From Ceratothoa steindachneri (taxonomy: Eukaryota; Arthropoda; Malacostraca; Isopoda; Cymothoidae), in contig OZ018326.1 in assembly GCA_963969495.1 (NCBI GenBank), positions 3,615,444-3,679,443 of the forward strand: a DNA stretch of 64,000 bases, read 5' to 3'. Positions 50,256-62,500 of this stretch are shown one piece after another (the stretch's first letter is position 1; the number at the start of each line of letters is the position of its first letter). Under the pieces are notes generated by a model, which saw nothing but the letters and a program-made list of their open reading frames with translations, was not told where the DNA came from and searched no databases. Position numbers and translations under genes: made by a program.

Positions 50256-50810
50256 GCAATAAACCATATTGAATGAGAAAACGGTATCATTTTTTTCCTG
50301 AAAGTAATATATATTACCTTTTTTCGAAAAGATCCGTGCAGAGTAGCGATTTGAACCATGGACACTGAGGCAGTGAGCACCGCTTTGATGACAGTTAAAA
50401 GTGTGCCGTTAGTACACTTTGCTACGCAGAGAACCACAAATTTCCCCAGAATAGAATAGCTTTTAAGGAACACTTTTCGCAAATTCGAAAGGGGACTATG
50501 AAAGGAATATAGAATTAATTGGAAATTCCTTATTTATTCTTTAAATTCCCAATTAATTTTCTATTTCTTTCATAGTCCCCGTTCGAACTTGCGAAAAGTG
50601 TTTCTTAAAAGCTATCTATTCAGAGATTTTTTTGTTTTTCTGCGTAGCATAGTGTACTAACGGCACACTTTTAATTGTGATCAAAGCGATGCAGGCTGCC
50701 TCAGTATCCATGGTTCGAATCGCTTCCCTGCGTAGATTTTTTTGAAAAAAGGTAAATATTACTGTAAGAAAAAAAATTATTCCGTTTTCTCTTTGAATGT
50801 GGTTTATTGC
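50256..50810. repeat. 555-bp inverted repeat with tRNA-like Pol III boxes in both arms
   Basis: Arm 50256-50528 is the inverted counterpart of 50541-50810, with about 12 unpaired central bases. Matching stretches include 'gcaataaacc/ggtttattgc', 'acttttcgcaa-ttcgaa', 'gggactatgaaa' and 'gtgtactaacggcacacttt'. The right arm on the plus strand carries an A-box-like 'tagcatagtg' at 50645 and an exact B box 'ggttcgaatcg' at 50712. The left arm carries the same on the minus strand ('ggttcaaatcgc', 50357-50346). Each arm thus resembles a tRNA-derived SINE head, placed tail to tail. Short AT arrays flank both ends. Confidence 0.88.
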
Positions 50811-50867
50811 ATTCATATATATATATATATGAGGAATATGAAGACCCCCATGATAGTTTCATATATT

Positions 50868-50920
50868 TAATTTCCGGACGTTTCGGTCGTTAACAATGAC
50901 CCTCTTCAGCGAATTAAACA
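50868..50920 (-). ncRNA. Hammerhead-ribozyme-like motif (Penelope-associated)
   Basis: On the minus strand the order is CTGAAGA (50909-50903, fitting CUGANGA), stem II GGTC (50901-50898) with GACC (50888-50885) closing a 9-base loop, and GAAAC (50884-50880), followed by GTC and then CGG. Stem I forms between TTTAATT and CG just upstream of CTGAAGA, and CG plus AATTAAA just after GTC, with a small GA bulge. Stem III is reduced to about one pair. Penelope-like elements are known to carry minimal type I hammerheads with very short stem III, and a Penelope relic lies on this same strand. Activity is an inference. Confidence 0.68.
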
Positions 50921-51214
50921 TAATATGAATACAAGACCTTTTTAAGTTTTTAAGAATTACATGACAAGATTGCAAAAATAGGGCAAGCAATTCAATATCA
51001 GTTACAATGCGCAAAATTTGTCATAATCAAAGAAATATGAATCAGAAACGAATCTAGAAAAAAAAGCTAGAAGTTAAATATATGTTAATTTACAGCTATA
51101 TGATATGGAAAGAATATAAGTCAAACCAGGCAATGGCTACGCCACTCCGCTCTACGGGGTAGCTTGCGTTTCGCTACTAAGATTAAAATTTATAATCTAA
51201 AAAAGGCAGACATG

Positions 51215-52310
51215 GTTAATTTTTTATAAATTTTCTGAACTTGACCATTTTTAACTCGTTGGATTTTAAAAAATACCAAAATTCAGATACTTATATTTAT
51301 TTCTGAACTTCACTATTTTGATTATTGATATTGTAAAAGAATCATTAGAAATAACTTTGATAATAAAGCATAATGAACCTAAGATGAAATTATAATTCAA
51401 ATACTAAAAAAAAAATCATCTTCATAAATTATAGAGTTACAAGCCATACTTCGTATTCTTTTTTACAGAAAGAACTTGGTTCCACAGGCACTCCTTCGTC
51501 GTGTGGCCTACGGCCTATTTGCTATTCTAAACCGCTTTTTTTAATCCCCTTTATAGACTCTTTATTTTAACACCCTGAACACCTTTTTCAACATAGATAC
51601 CCTGAAACATTTTTTTAAAGTTATTTCACCTTTTATTATATTGCCTTTATCCCTTGAAGATTTATATATAGTTGAGAATTTTCCTAACACTTTTTTCAAC
51701 ATAGACACCATGAAACCTTTTTTTTAGAGTTATTTCACCCGGTTTGATATATAGAAAAACCTTCGTCAGATCTCTTTTTTCATCCTAATTTGTTTTTTAT
51801 ACGAAATGATAGTAAAAAAGCGCCAAAGCCGTAATTTTAATACATTTTTGGAACTTCACGATGTGTTTTTTCATTCAAATCATTCGATAATTATATTTAT
51901 TTTTTTCTGAACTCTTAAAAAGAACTTTGATAAAAGCTCAAAACATTACAAAAACAGCCCTGCGAATAAAAGTTTCAAATAAACCTAAACAGAAGGAGTT
52001 TGCGCTTCGCTGTAAGACCTTCGGTTTGTGTCCTACGGCCTAGCATGATTCTTTTTATTTCTCCATCTAAATTTGCTCTAATAATTCCATGCCAAAATTT
52101 TAATAAATTTTCTGAACTTCACCATTTGTAATTCTTTTAGTTTTAAAAAATCACAAAATTTCGAAACCTATATTTATTTCTATTCTAAACGAATTATTAG
52201 AAATAACTTTGATACCAAATTGAAATCTACTTAGGTGACAACCGAACTAAAGGAAAAAATCTTGTTCTAACCTTCAAAAAATCTCGTTCTTAAAATATAG
52301 GGTTATGGAC
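51215..52310 (+). repeat. Three degenerate direct units inside the Penelope region
   Basis: Units near 51215-51440, 51835-51960 and 52095-52310 share 'ttttctgaacttcacc', 'atatttatttct' and 'ttagaaataactttgataa'. Two are followed by 'tgtg-cctacggccta' (51500, 52025). A separate pair, 'gatcaataaatacg' with 'aaaacttaattaa', occurs at 52350 and 52680. Confidence 0.6.
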
Positions 52311-53039
52311 GAGTAGTGATGATGATGATGAAAACAGTTCAACACAAGGGGTAAGGCGATCAATAAATACGGGTTTGACCAAGAAACGAAAATTTAAAAC
52401 TTAATTAAACAATATTCCCAAGAATAACAAATATGAATAGTCAACATGAATTAAACGCAATAGGAATACAATAAATTTGTTTTAATGTAATACACAACAA
52501 AAATGTAATGGCAGGACTAGCAATGAAAATAAAATGTAAGTAAAATCAAAAAGCCAGGAACCAGAAAGAAAAACAAAGAGCAAATCAAACAGTTCTCTAG
52601 AAGTTAAAAATACAAGAATATGATAGTGAAAAAAATCTAGATAAAATTAGTTGAATACAGTGGGTAAATGCGATTCAGACGATCAATAAATACGAAAGTC
52701 TAAAACTTAATTAAGCAATAAAGAATCAGCAAATAAAAATGATAAACATGAAACTAAGGGAAATAAAAATTATAAATAAAATCATTTGGATACAAAGGGG
52801 ACAAAACGGTTTTTGAAAGACACAAAGAATAAAAATGAAACTTAAAACTTTTAGACAGGAACAAACCTTATTTTGTAGGAGCTGATAATATCAACTAGTT
52901 ACTATGGTCGGAACTAGCCATAAATAAAGATATGAAGGGGGATTTGGTTTGTTGTATGTTTCTTCATTCACCTATATAGTGAATAATTTGAGGGAGGATT
53001 AACAATCATTTAGTTGTGCATTTATTTGTTTTATGAAGT

Positions 53040-53900
53040 CATTCCAAAATACTTAATTCCAGAGTTGAGGAAGCGGAAAATAATAAACTGAGAGAAGCGG
53101 GGGGTTAAGTCTTTCGAGGATGCCGTCTAATAAGGAGGGTTCAGGTTTAGAGATAGGATTGACAGTTCTATATAACATTCCATTAGCTTAGGAATCCTAC
53201 ATTTTAATTGTAGACTAGTTTGGCCTACATAGCAAATTTGGCATGTCACATACGTAAATTGTATTGAATTTAGTGGTAAAATGTTGAAAATATTTTAGTT
53301 TCAGGAATATTTTTGGTTTAGGGACTGTTGTTTGTTGGGTTTGGCGAGAAAAACCTTTCATAAGAAATTAGAAGTTAATCTGTCATTTATGTGGACTGGA
53401 AAGAAATTTAAGTGGAAAAAAGTTTTCAGGAGATTTTGTATGCTCTATCTATACGGTTTTTGATGTTGGTAAGTTCAAAATGTGTAGGTTTGCAACTGAA
53501 GAAATAGGTGCCAAGTTTGGTGGTAACTATTACGTCAAGAAAAGAGATTATATTGTTTGTTTCTGTTTCCATTAAAAATTCAATATTAGGGTGTTGTTAA
53601 TTTAAGTAGTTATAAAATAAAGGGCCCTTGTCTTTGTGTTTAAAAATGAGGAAGCATTCGTCAACATATCTTTTAAACACTAACCGTTAAATTTAACGGG
53701 ACAGTTCCTTAACCATATTTTCTCATGGCAAGAAAGAAAAACGTTTGTAAAGCTGGAACCTAATGGAGAGCCAATGGCCATGCCATCGTGTTGAAGGTAC
53801 AGAATCACATTAAAAAGGAACCTCTACAAACTATAAATATACTTTAATATATTTCAATGTTATCTATCAGTAATTGAGGAGAATTAAAAAAAATTATAGG
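53040..53900 (-). pseudogene. Penelope RT and GIY-YIG endonuclease remnant
   Basis: Read on the minus strand: YLQHDGMAIGSPLGSSFTNV, FLSCHEKIWLRNCPVKF, then after a frameshift RLVFKRYVDECFLIFKHKDK, QHPNIEFLMETETNNIISFL, DVIVTTKLGTYFFSCKPTHF and IDRAYKI. 'GSPLG', 'YVDD' and the 'NN-ISFLDV' box are standard Penelope RT motifs; here the active site (53657-53668) is YVDE, with the second Asp replaced by Glu. Further downstream QFTYVTCQICYVGQTSLQLK with CRI is the GIY-YIG nuclease start, including YVG and the catalytic Arg region. Multiple stops and frameshifts show it is inactive. The RT N-terminus is not recognisable above about 53900. Confidence 0.87.
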
Positions 53901-55065
53901 ATGAATTTTTTTTATAAGACACTTTTAAAAGCTAGATTGAGTTTATTGCACGTGATTCGGTTTTTATTTATTTTGTTATATAACAGACTTATTTTGAAGA
54001 TAAAGAAAAAAACGTTTCTACTTAATAATTCTATATTTGTGTGGTAAAGTACGGGCAAAAAACTTTAGCAGACAAACTATATCAATCAAAAGGGCAAACA
54101 CTAAAATAAGGTAACTATACGATGTTTAACAGTTGAAATGGAGAAAAAAAGATAATTGAATCGATATACAATATAGTCATAACCGAAAAAAAACTAAACG
54201 TTAGCTTATATGTTCGTATCACAATAACAAGTTAAGACGGGAAGTGAATGTAAGATAAAATACAGCTTGGTGGCTTGTTCCGTTATAAACAATGGAAAGA
54301 AAGACGTGTAATTATTGTAAATTTGTGTGGTTGTATTTAATACCAAATATTTTTTAATACTGAAAGTGGTTAAAGTTTTAGACAATTTCAAAACCTTAAA
54401 TTTATTTTAAGGACATGTCTATTATCTAATTTTTCCTGCTCGAATAAAAGTCTTTATAGTTAATATTTTCCTGTTCTATAACTAATACCCATAAGATAAC
54501 AGAATCGAAACTGAAGTGAACTTAGAGTGCTTCCCATATAGGTCCCCTTCTTACAGCTGGGGTGAGAAAATCTTAACACTCTATACAAACTCTTTGTCAC
54601 AGGAATACATTCCTTTACCTTGAATAATTTCTTTGGGAACATTAGAAGAAGGGGAGGGTTATACAACATGAACAGTAATATCCTAATACAACTTTTGACA
54701 AAAGATAAGAGGTAGTCATTTTTTATTGTCTCAAAAAAATAAATTTAAAATGAAATTAGGTAGGTGGAAGATAGATTATCCCCTCTAAAAAGAATTCCTT
54801 AATGGCGCCAATTTTGTATGTTATATTGCAGAACCTAAACAAATTTAAACCCTGCCTCGTGAAAGCGTGATTCCTACAGGCATTAATTTTAAGGCCAAAG
54901 GATGCAAGAGAGAGATTAATATCTATAAATAGTGAAAAATCCTTAATTTCATTTCCTTGCTGAAAGTAATATCCGAGTGAAACTTGATAAACGAAAAAAT
55001 ATTTTAGAAGATATACTAGATTTTTTAAACAGTATCACTGTTAACCAACTTTTTCTATTAATTAA
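53901..55065. other. No recognisable feature
   Basis: AT-rich. It may include the lost 5' part of the Penelope element, but I see no motif. Confidence 0.45.
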
Positions 55066-55069
55066 TATA

Positions 55070-55400
55070 AAGTTAATAATAGCCTTGCTTCTGCTTTAAA
55101 ATCACAAAGTTTAACTAGCCAATCCTTTATTTAAATTTTAGCTTTGGCATCACATCTTGATTTATAAATATTTCACTTAAGGAAATTATACAGATTACTT
55201 TAGCTTATGCTTTTACCGATAGAAATACATACCTTCTTTAATAAATTCAGTTTATCATAATTCTCGCAGTTATTGCAGCAATCTGCCAAGGAAAAATATT
55301 TCACTTTCAACCAAGGTTACCGGTATATCACCAAATTGGCGCGGTTGGGAAGTAAAGCTCACTATGTTATATTTTTGAAAATAATTTCATTGAGAATATT
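55070..55400 (+). repeat. Dispersed repeat pair, copy 2
   Basis: Same-orientation relative of 49685-50010; see the shared blocks there. The two copies bracket the inverted repeat and the Penelope relic. Confidence 0.65.
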
Positions 55401-55679
55401 TTAAGATAGACTGTTCCGTTATTTTTCTGCTCAATTACCTTACATGACCTACAAAAGATATATTAATAATACTCTTGCTGTTTTTTCTTCTAGTATGTGT
55501 TCTAACAATTTATTTCGTTTAATCAAAATTTAAAAGCTAATATTACCTTCAACCAGGAACATCAGGTAAATAATTCTTTACCGCTTCCAGATATTAATTT
55601 ATCACGTACTCCTTTCGTTTCTTATAGGCTGCAGATCGAATCTATATAGTTTGAGAGATTAAGAAGTTAGTTCTGAGAT

Positions 55680-58100
55680 ACCCTTTCCGACATCAGATTT
55701 CCTGCGCATCTTAGTTTAGAAAAGTACAATCTGCTCCGGACCCCCTCTAGTTATACCAACACTGTAGCCTTCGCGCCCATTTGGAACCAATCTATGTAAT
55801 ATACCCCCCCATTCAACAACCCAGCAGGCTCCATCTGTAAGAGGTTGTGGATGCACTGGCTCAATCCACACCCAGTCCTTAAATCAGGGTTGTACCATCC
55901 CGCACACACAAATCCTTCGCACAAGGCGAAGTGGTAAGGCCATCTCTATCGAATTATATGACTGAACGTGGAAGCTTAGAGATACGGGACCTTTAAAATT
56001 CGAGAAATTTCCACTCCCAAACCCCTCTAACTACTAAATTATTCAAAGCAGATGAAGGAGGAGACTCACGACTAGGCAAAGATCCACATCAAGAGCACGA
56101 AGGCAGCAGGGCTTTCTTTATATTCGGTGGAGAAGAGCTGCAGAAGTTCAGCCTCTCGTTATGTTGCGGCCATTGACATAAGGCTTTTATGTTTGAAAAT
56201 AGCATGAAGTGGGCATTGTTTCAATTTCCGTAGCCTAAATTCTAACTAGGAGGAGCCGCGAGAATTATTATTTTGCTCTTTCATAGCTATTTGACTTGAA
56301 GAGACAGTGTTGGGATCATGCTTTCTATTCTCTAACCAACTTTCAGAGGTATAAAATTTGACGAACTCACCATCCAGGAGTAGGGCTGAAAAAATCGGAT
56401 GCGCGATATTAGACTCGATATAATGTCTCCGTTCTTCCGCTCGCTCTAAATACTTTTCCTCGCGCTATCGTATTTTAGCTACTCCTAAATAGTGGGTATA
56501 ATTTCACTCTCGACTACATTCAATCTCTTAATGTTGCCCGTGGTGTTCTTTCACTCTTCTCAAATGCAATCTTTACTGTACCAGGAGTTTTTCAAACCTA
56601 GTGTAAATAAGTTATTAGTTGCGACCTTCACGATGTGAATGGTATCTGGTAAAAGCCCAGTCGTTAACTCAGCTACATAAAGCTTTGCTCAGGTCACAAA
56701 GCAAGATGTTCCTGGGTAATAAAATCGTTTCCTCTTGCTTGTTTCTTACAAAAACTTATCATATATGTATAACGGGCCACTAAGCTAACTACGTCGTGTT
56801 TCCTCTTCATTAATTGTTTTTATTAGCATAGTAAAATGGATGGATTGAGGAGCAGCCACTATTTGATGAGGCCTAAAGGGTTCAGTGTCTGCGTAGGATG
56901 GGCTATCAAAATCGGCGGTGGTAGAATCATACTCTATAGTAGGATTGGTGGATTTCCCGAGCGCGAAATCATTCCTCTCCCTTAAGGTTATATTTTATTC
57001 CTATACTTGCTGAAATTACCTCATTAGTAGTCTGTAACTTGCATAATACTACCACACGATGAATATCCACTGAAAAAACCTAAAATAAATTTTGCTTTAG
57101 AACTGGTGCATAACCCTTTCTGTAAAGTCTACACTGCACAGAGATAAGGTAACATGAAGACCCTCCACACATCTTTGTTTTCATATCTGAGTTCTTAAAA
57201 TCAGGACATATTCACGCCGTGTCCGTTTTGTTTTAATTCGGCAATTTTTGATACTGTAGTGGAGAGCTCTTTCCGGCAGAATAGGGCAGGATGAGTGTGT
57301 CAGATGAAATATCCTGTTTATCTACCTCTGCCTTGAGCATAAAGGTCATCACCTAGGCTTTGTCGGAAGCTTTTCTTGCTACTTACTACGTAGACGACTT
57401 ACTGATTTCTTCGCAAGGTCAATCCCAACAGAATCAACTCTAAATAGCGTGGGCTACGGTTTTCCTAATTATGACCCCGAAAGACGCTAATCATACCATA
57501 AGCCTTGCGGTTTAGATTAAGGCAACTCTTTTTGTAGAGCTCAGGCATCCATCTGGACAGTGTTTGCCCATAAAACCACAATGACCCAACAATTCTGCCT
57601 CCAAAGAAGCGGCAGGGCTCTATATGCGCTGCATCTTTCTAAAAGGCTAGGCTGTTTGCCATACTCTGCACGTAACGAGAGATTACGCGTCGTCAGCGTT
57701 TCTGAGACTGAATTGTGATGTATATTAACTTAGATAGGCCCTAGAGTTCTATAGTGATTGGAATCTCGGCACAGTGCGTGACGATTATCCTTTTTCCCCA
57801 CGGCTCCTTTAAGCAGAACCCAGTCGACATTATCTTCTGTTTGTAAGGATTTCTGAAATTGACGGCGCTGATGAGTGCACCAAATTTCATGCAAGGAATG
57901 AATGATTCAACATGTGATTATCCTTAACTAACACTTAAACTACGACAAGAATTCGGTCAGCCTTTTCAGTTAGCGTCGGAAGTAAACGGGAGACGGCCGC
58001 AAGGAGCATAATGTTGTGCGCCACCGCGCAGTGATTTTTGTTGGCGATTTACTCGCAATGTTCTACAGTTTATATATATTTTTTTTTGTGCCGTATCGGG
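55680..58100 (+). other. GC-richer block, probable degraded LTR retrotransposon
   Basis: About 2.4 kb stands out by composition from AT-rich flanks, with fairly sharp borders near 55680 and 58060. Apart from the RT-like motif described separately, no frame is readable; stops are dense everywhere. A C-run (55804-55810) and GC-rich pieces near 55900 and 57600 are non-repetitive. Confidence 0.45.
57360..57860 (+). pseudogene. Possible reverse-transcriptase remnant
   Basis: A frame contains ALSEAFLATYYVDDLLISSQ at 57360-57410, with a YVDD box of retroelement type, and then an open stretch to about 57460. Near 57750 is EFYSDWNLGTVRDDYPFS, which resembles the 'YSD-DWA---DDR-S' start of copia-type RNase H, but the spacing is too short unless the middle is deleted. 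BEL/Pao is an alternative. Short motif similarity only. Confidence 0.35.
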
Positions 58101-61090
58101 CATACAAGTGTACGCATTGCCACTTGTTAAATTGATCTCAACTCCTTACTTCATAAACTGCATGATGACGGAGTCTGCCATGCATATTATTGTTGAATAT
58201 CTCGTTACCTTTCGCGGTACCATAAGGAATGGGGTCTTTAGCGTGTACCTTTTACTCGAAGGAATTTGGAAATCATTTTGTGTAAATTTTGTTATTTGGT
58301 GAAAGAATAAATCTTACATTGTATACAGTTGTTTAGTTTAATAAGCATTCTTTGGCGACGGTCAGAGGGTAGTTTCCTTCTGATGCCGGAGCATGCCTTT
58401 CCTTTTGGTTTTGTTATTTGATTCTTTTTGGATTTGCCATTGATGCCCTGTTCTTTAAAATCTTCTTCGCTCTTTTAATATAGAAAAACATATAGGCTAG
58501 GCAATTTTCTGCCCAACTATGCTCTTGCTGGCAGCTTCTAAATGTGCACTCTGAAAGAAATAAAGAAGATATGTATATAGAGTGAAGCGAATTTGAAAAA
58601 GATTGGAACTTGAGCTATGACCTGCGAATAAAAGCATACATGCATTTTGGTAGTGATAATCAGGCCAACCTTATTTTTCTTGTGAGCGGTCTGATCAATG
58701 TTGCCCCATCTATATAAGCTGATATGTTAAAATGTGATCATCACTTTAATGCGGTGGCTGCGTTATAAGGCACTTGAAAAGGTAAGAGTTGAAAAGACTG
58801 TAAAATAATATAATAATACCCCTTTTCATGGTTAAAGTGGATAAAAAAAATGCAAGTACAAAAGGGGAGGAGTCTGTTGAATTTTGTTGAGACAGAGAGT
58901 GTTATATAACGTCACCATGGCACTTTATATTATTATGCATCAAGTAGAGGAAGAGGTACGAATAGAAATAAGGTAAAAATTTAAAAATATAACGAGGAAT
59001 GGAGAGCAATTTGCTCTATCAATATGCTGTTAATCTGGTGCTAGTTCCTAAGAGTGACAGAGATCTAATAATGTAAGCTTAGCCTTTTCCTGGATAATGT
59101 GAATTCAAAGCTAGTTTTAAAAGCAGACGAAAGCAGTATAAGGGTAATTAAGAATAAAGAATAGCTATGATCTTATATTAGACATTGTTTTCTTACCCTT
59201 GAACAAGCGTAATGTTTTAAAACCCTAGTGTAATCACGAATGATAGTGATGTAGACAACGCAGATTGGTACTAAAGTTTAGGTGATAGGTGATTTGCAAA
59301 CGATAATAGGTAAGATATTTTAATGATTTACAGAAGGGTGTTAATTTGATGGTTATGAATGGATTTGGAGGCAAAAGCTGAGTTAATGAAAAAGAATGGT
59401 GAAGATAGTATAAAAATGCCTATCAGAGTGAGTAAAGGATATTGATAAGGCGTAAAAGGTGGGTTAATTGAGAGAATTATTTTTAAAGAGAGATAGGGGT
59501 AACGTATGAGTAAGGTGATGATCATATGTATGATAGGTATGTAAAGTGTAGGTTGTGATGTGGCTTTTCTGGATTCTTATACCCATGAATGAAGCCTAAT
59601 GGGACGTGATGCTAGAGAACAAATATTATCGATGTTTCTTGTTTTAAGAGGACAAAACGGGAAGAGATGAAGTATTTTTATTCATGTAGGTGCATGTAGA
59701 CCCTAACTTGCCTGAAGGTGCTTGATTTTGAAGTTAAATTTTAAGATAAAAGTATCTGAATTGTGGGAGAGAAGTGAGCACAGTTAAACAAAGAGAATAA
59801 ATAATATGTATAAACTATATATATTATATAGGAAAATTACTAATTCAAAACTCAGATAATTTACTTATTGTTAATTTAGTAAATTCTTGAATTGGAAAAG
59901 TTATAATAAATTAGACAAGTGAACAAAATTTTAAGAAAGATATTGATGCTCCTATTTGTTTTGACTAGTAACATAAATATATTCTGATTCAAATTTTTTA
60001 AACGGAGGAATTAGGGCCAATTCATTGTTTTTAATTATGATGCAGCTAATATTTAATAAGAAAAAATTCTGAGCCCAATAATCATATTTTATCGCTAATA
60101 TTCACTTTCATTATCGTATTTCTAAAGTAATCAACTACTATATTATTTTCACTCACCTTTGTATGAATAAATTTTAGTCTCAATCATAGAAGGAATTAGT
60201 TATACAAAAATATGTTTCAGACTTTTAAGTAGAAATTGCCCACAATTTCGTTTCTTCTTACAAATCAAAAAACTTATTTTTGCTGAATTTTTCCTTGGTA
60301 ATTTTCCTTCAACCCATCTCCTCTTAAAATTGTTTGAGGTTTTTATTTACTCCTGGAGAGAAAGGAAAAATATCACTGTCATCAAAACTTGGATTCTCTT
60401 TTTAAATTTTTCATTACTTTTTAGATAGAAGTTTTGTCAGGGGAAAAATAAAAAATTATCCTTCCATTTAAGAATACTGAATAATAGGCCATTTGGAACA
60501 ATTATGGTATTAAGTGCAAAGTAAACTTTTTAACAAGAAAATACAGCAGGAACACAAAAGTCCTAAAACATAAAATAGTATACCAGATTTTAATCTAAAT
60601 AACGTTTTATAAATTGAAATATTATGGGAACCATTTTTATTTGATGTTGAAAATACTCCTAGATTACACTTTGCGATGGCTTTGGAGGAAAACATCATAG
60701 TATTTAAGTAACATGTATTTGAATTAACAGGGTATACAAAAAATAATTTGCCCACAATTTGGCCATTGAGACAACAAGATCTATACTATTGATTTAATAC
60801 TAATAAATAAAATCTCAAAATGATTTTTCCTTAATAACAGTTAACAATTTTTTATACTTTATTGCAAATCTATATCTTTAGTAAAAATAAAGGCGGGTTT
60901 CTCTTTATATAGTTGAGTGCTCTATCTCTCATTGCCAGCCTGACTCCTTTATTAAGATTTGGTTTATCTTTTAAGTAGTTTTTTGATTTAGGATGCGATT
61001 CCTCAAGTTATCTGAATTTAGAGGTTGTGGTGAATAAACTACACTCTTTAAATGTCCCCATTAAACAAATTACATAGGGTCACATCAAGG
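58101..61090. other. No recognisable feature
   Basis: AT-rich intron. A 64-codon frame at 58108-58302 has no recognisable domain. G-rich plus-strand wording at 59100-59700 gives no repeat structure that I can define. Confidence 0.45.
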
Positions 61091-61189
61091 CTTATGGGAA
61101 GCTATACTTTTTTATATCTCCCTGCAATTATCTACTTTTGAAATAATTCCTTCAAGTGAATCTTAAGAATCATGTTTAGTGATGAGTTT

Positions 61190-61720
61190 CATTATTTTAT
61201 TTCCTTTATAATAAATGGACTAATTACCGATCCATTACCACACAGTCCCACCCAGAGAGACAAATTTTCCCTACGGATACACTTCAGATGGTTGTTAGTT
61301 AATGCGAAGTGTCGGAGTTTTGTTCTGTTTACTTGACCATTCATATGGAATGCAGCCTCATCTCCAAAGACTATCGAATCTTCCTCGACGTCTGAGAAAC
61401 CATTGAATAAATCTGAGATGAAGAGAGAAATCATTTTCAATGAGTTGGTGTTTAATAAAGCAGAAATGATATTTTTGTATGTCCTGTACCATTTCTTCTG
61501 GAGAGTACTTTAGGACTTTCTACAAATAACAGATTAACATGCTCAATGTTTTATTCATTCTTTACAGTTTTTACTAGTCTTAAATGTTCTTTTTTATTTA
61601 ATTTGAGTATAATTCCCTTTCTTTTAAATTTTTCAACAGTTTTCCAGTAGTTGGAGATGCTTTCTGGAGAAATTCTTGTTCGAAATAGTTCTGCACTTGA
61701 ATTTAGCATTTTTTTTCTAG
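61190..61720 (-). pseudogene. Tc1/mariner-like transposase relic
   Basis: Minus-strand frame at 61192-61440 reads DSIVFGDEAAFHMNGQVNRT, then KLRHFALTNNHLKCIRRENL and SLWVGLCGNGSVISPF. This corresponds to 'I-FSDEA-FH--G-VNRHN-R-W---NPH---E-----VNVWCGL----VIGPFFF'. The first catalytic Asp is in FGDEA. Upstream, SPESISNYWKTVEKFKRKG near 61600-61670 may be the DNA-binding part, separated by stops. The region downstream of 61190 is too degraded to read. This lineage is distinct from the other relics in the window. Confidence 0.72.
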
Positions 61721-62069
61721 ATAATTTCTAAGCAAGTTGAATAATAATATATTTTTTTCTATTAGACTGGGTATGACATAGGTATATTTAAAAAATTTAT
61801 ATAAGCTCTTTGTAAGAGTTCCTTAGAATATTCGAATGTTATATAGAAGATATTTCTAAACTACATTTTCAATTTTAATCTTAATTAGGAGAAAATAACC
61901 ACTGCCACCTAAAAACGAGTAAAGCAAGATTAAATTATTCAGAGCAAATAGAGATGCATAAAACACTAAGCTTTAGGATTGTTTTCTCCATATATAAAAA
62001 GAATTACTATAAAAGTTTTATGACTTTTAGGTCTAGAATATAGGCATCGATGTGAAAGTTGTATAAAGC

Positions 62070-62500
62070 CTAGTTTTTCGTATATTATATGATTGTATCC
62101 ATATTCTTCCTAAGAGTTGATTTAGAGATCGAAATATTAGAGCGAATGGCTCACTTTTCGTATATTCAAGCTTATCAAAATTATTCCTAATAGTTGCCTT
62201 AGAGTTTGAATAAAGAGTTCTTAGTGATGTCTTCCGTACATATATTTGAGGTTATTTAAAGTAATTTCTAAAAGTTAGATTATTTTCTCACCTAATACAT
62301 TAAAGTCCCTGAATATATGAATGAATATGAGAAAAGTTTGAATAAAATAAACTAAGAATTTGAAGCGTATGGCTGATTTGTGGTATATTTAAAGCTTTTA
62401 ACAAATTTATTTTTGAGAGTTGCGTCAGACTTGGAAAACATTTATTAGAAATGCTTTACCGTATATTTGAAGCTTTTAACCAAATAATTTATGAGCTACC
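62070..62500 (+). repeat. Degenerate tandem array, ~80-100-bp units
   Basis: Recurring blocks: 'tcgtatatt', 'aagctt-t-a-caaa-tatt', 'taagagttg/aatagttgcct' and 'gagcgaatggct/agcgtatggct' around 62075, 62157, 62240, 62375 and 62460. Units are strongly diverged and of uneven length, so the array is old. Confidence 0.55.

Larger units (their letters stand above)
50868..53900 (-). mobile_element. Penelope-like element, degraded
   Basis: Minus-strand RT and GIY-YIG endonuclease remnants (53040-53900) are followed downstream by about 2 kb of non-coding sequence and a hammerhead-like motif at the 3' side, next to (AT)n arrays. Gene order RT then GIY-YIG and a hammerhead in the flanking pseudo-LTR are specific to Penelope-like elements. 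The 3' interior also contains degenerate internal repeats (51.2-52.3 kb). I could not find the upstream pseudo-LTR or its second hammerhead beyond 53.9 kb, so the 5' boundary is uncertain. Confidence 0.75.

Noticed and set aside
50135..50816. Two minus-strand frames with similar peptide stretches
   Set aside because: They only reflect the two arms of the inverted repeat, one read sense and the other antisense.
57360..57860. Firm assignment to Ty1/copia
   Set aside because: Only the YVDD box and one weak RNase H-like motif are visible; spacing is wrong without a deletion, and BEL/Pao remains possible.
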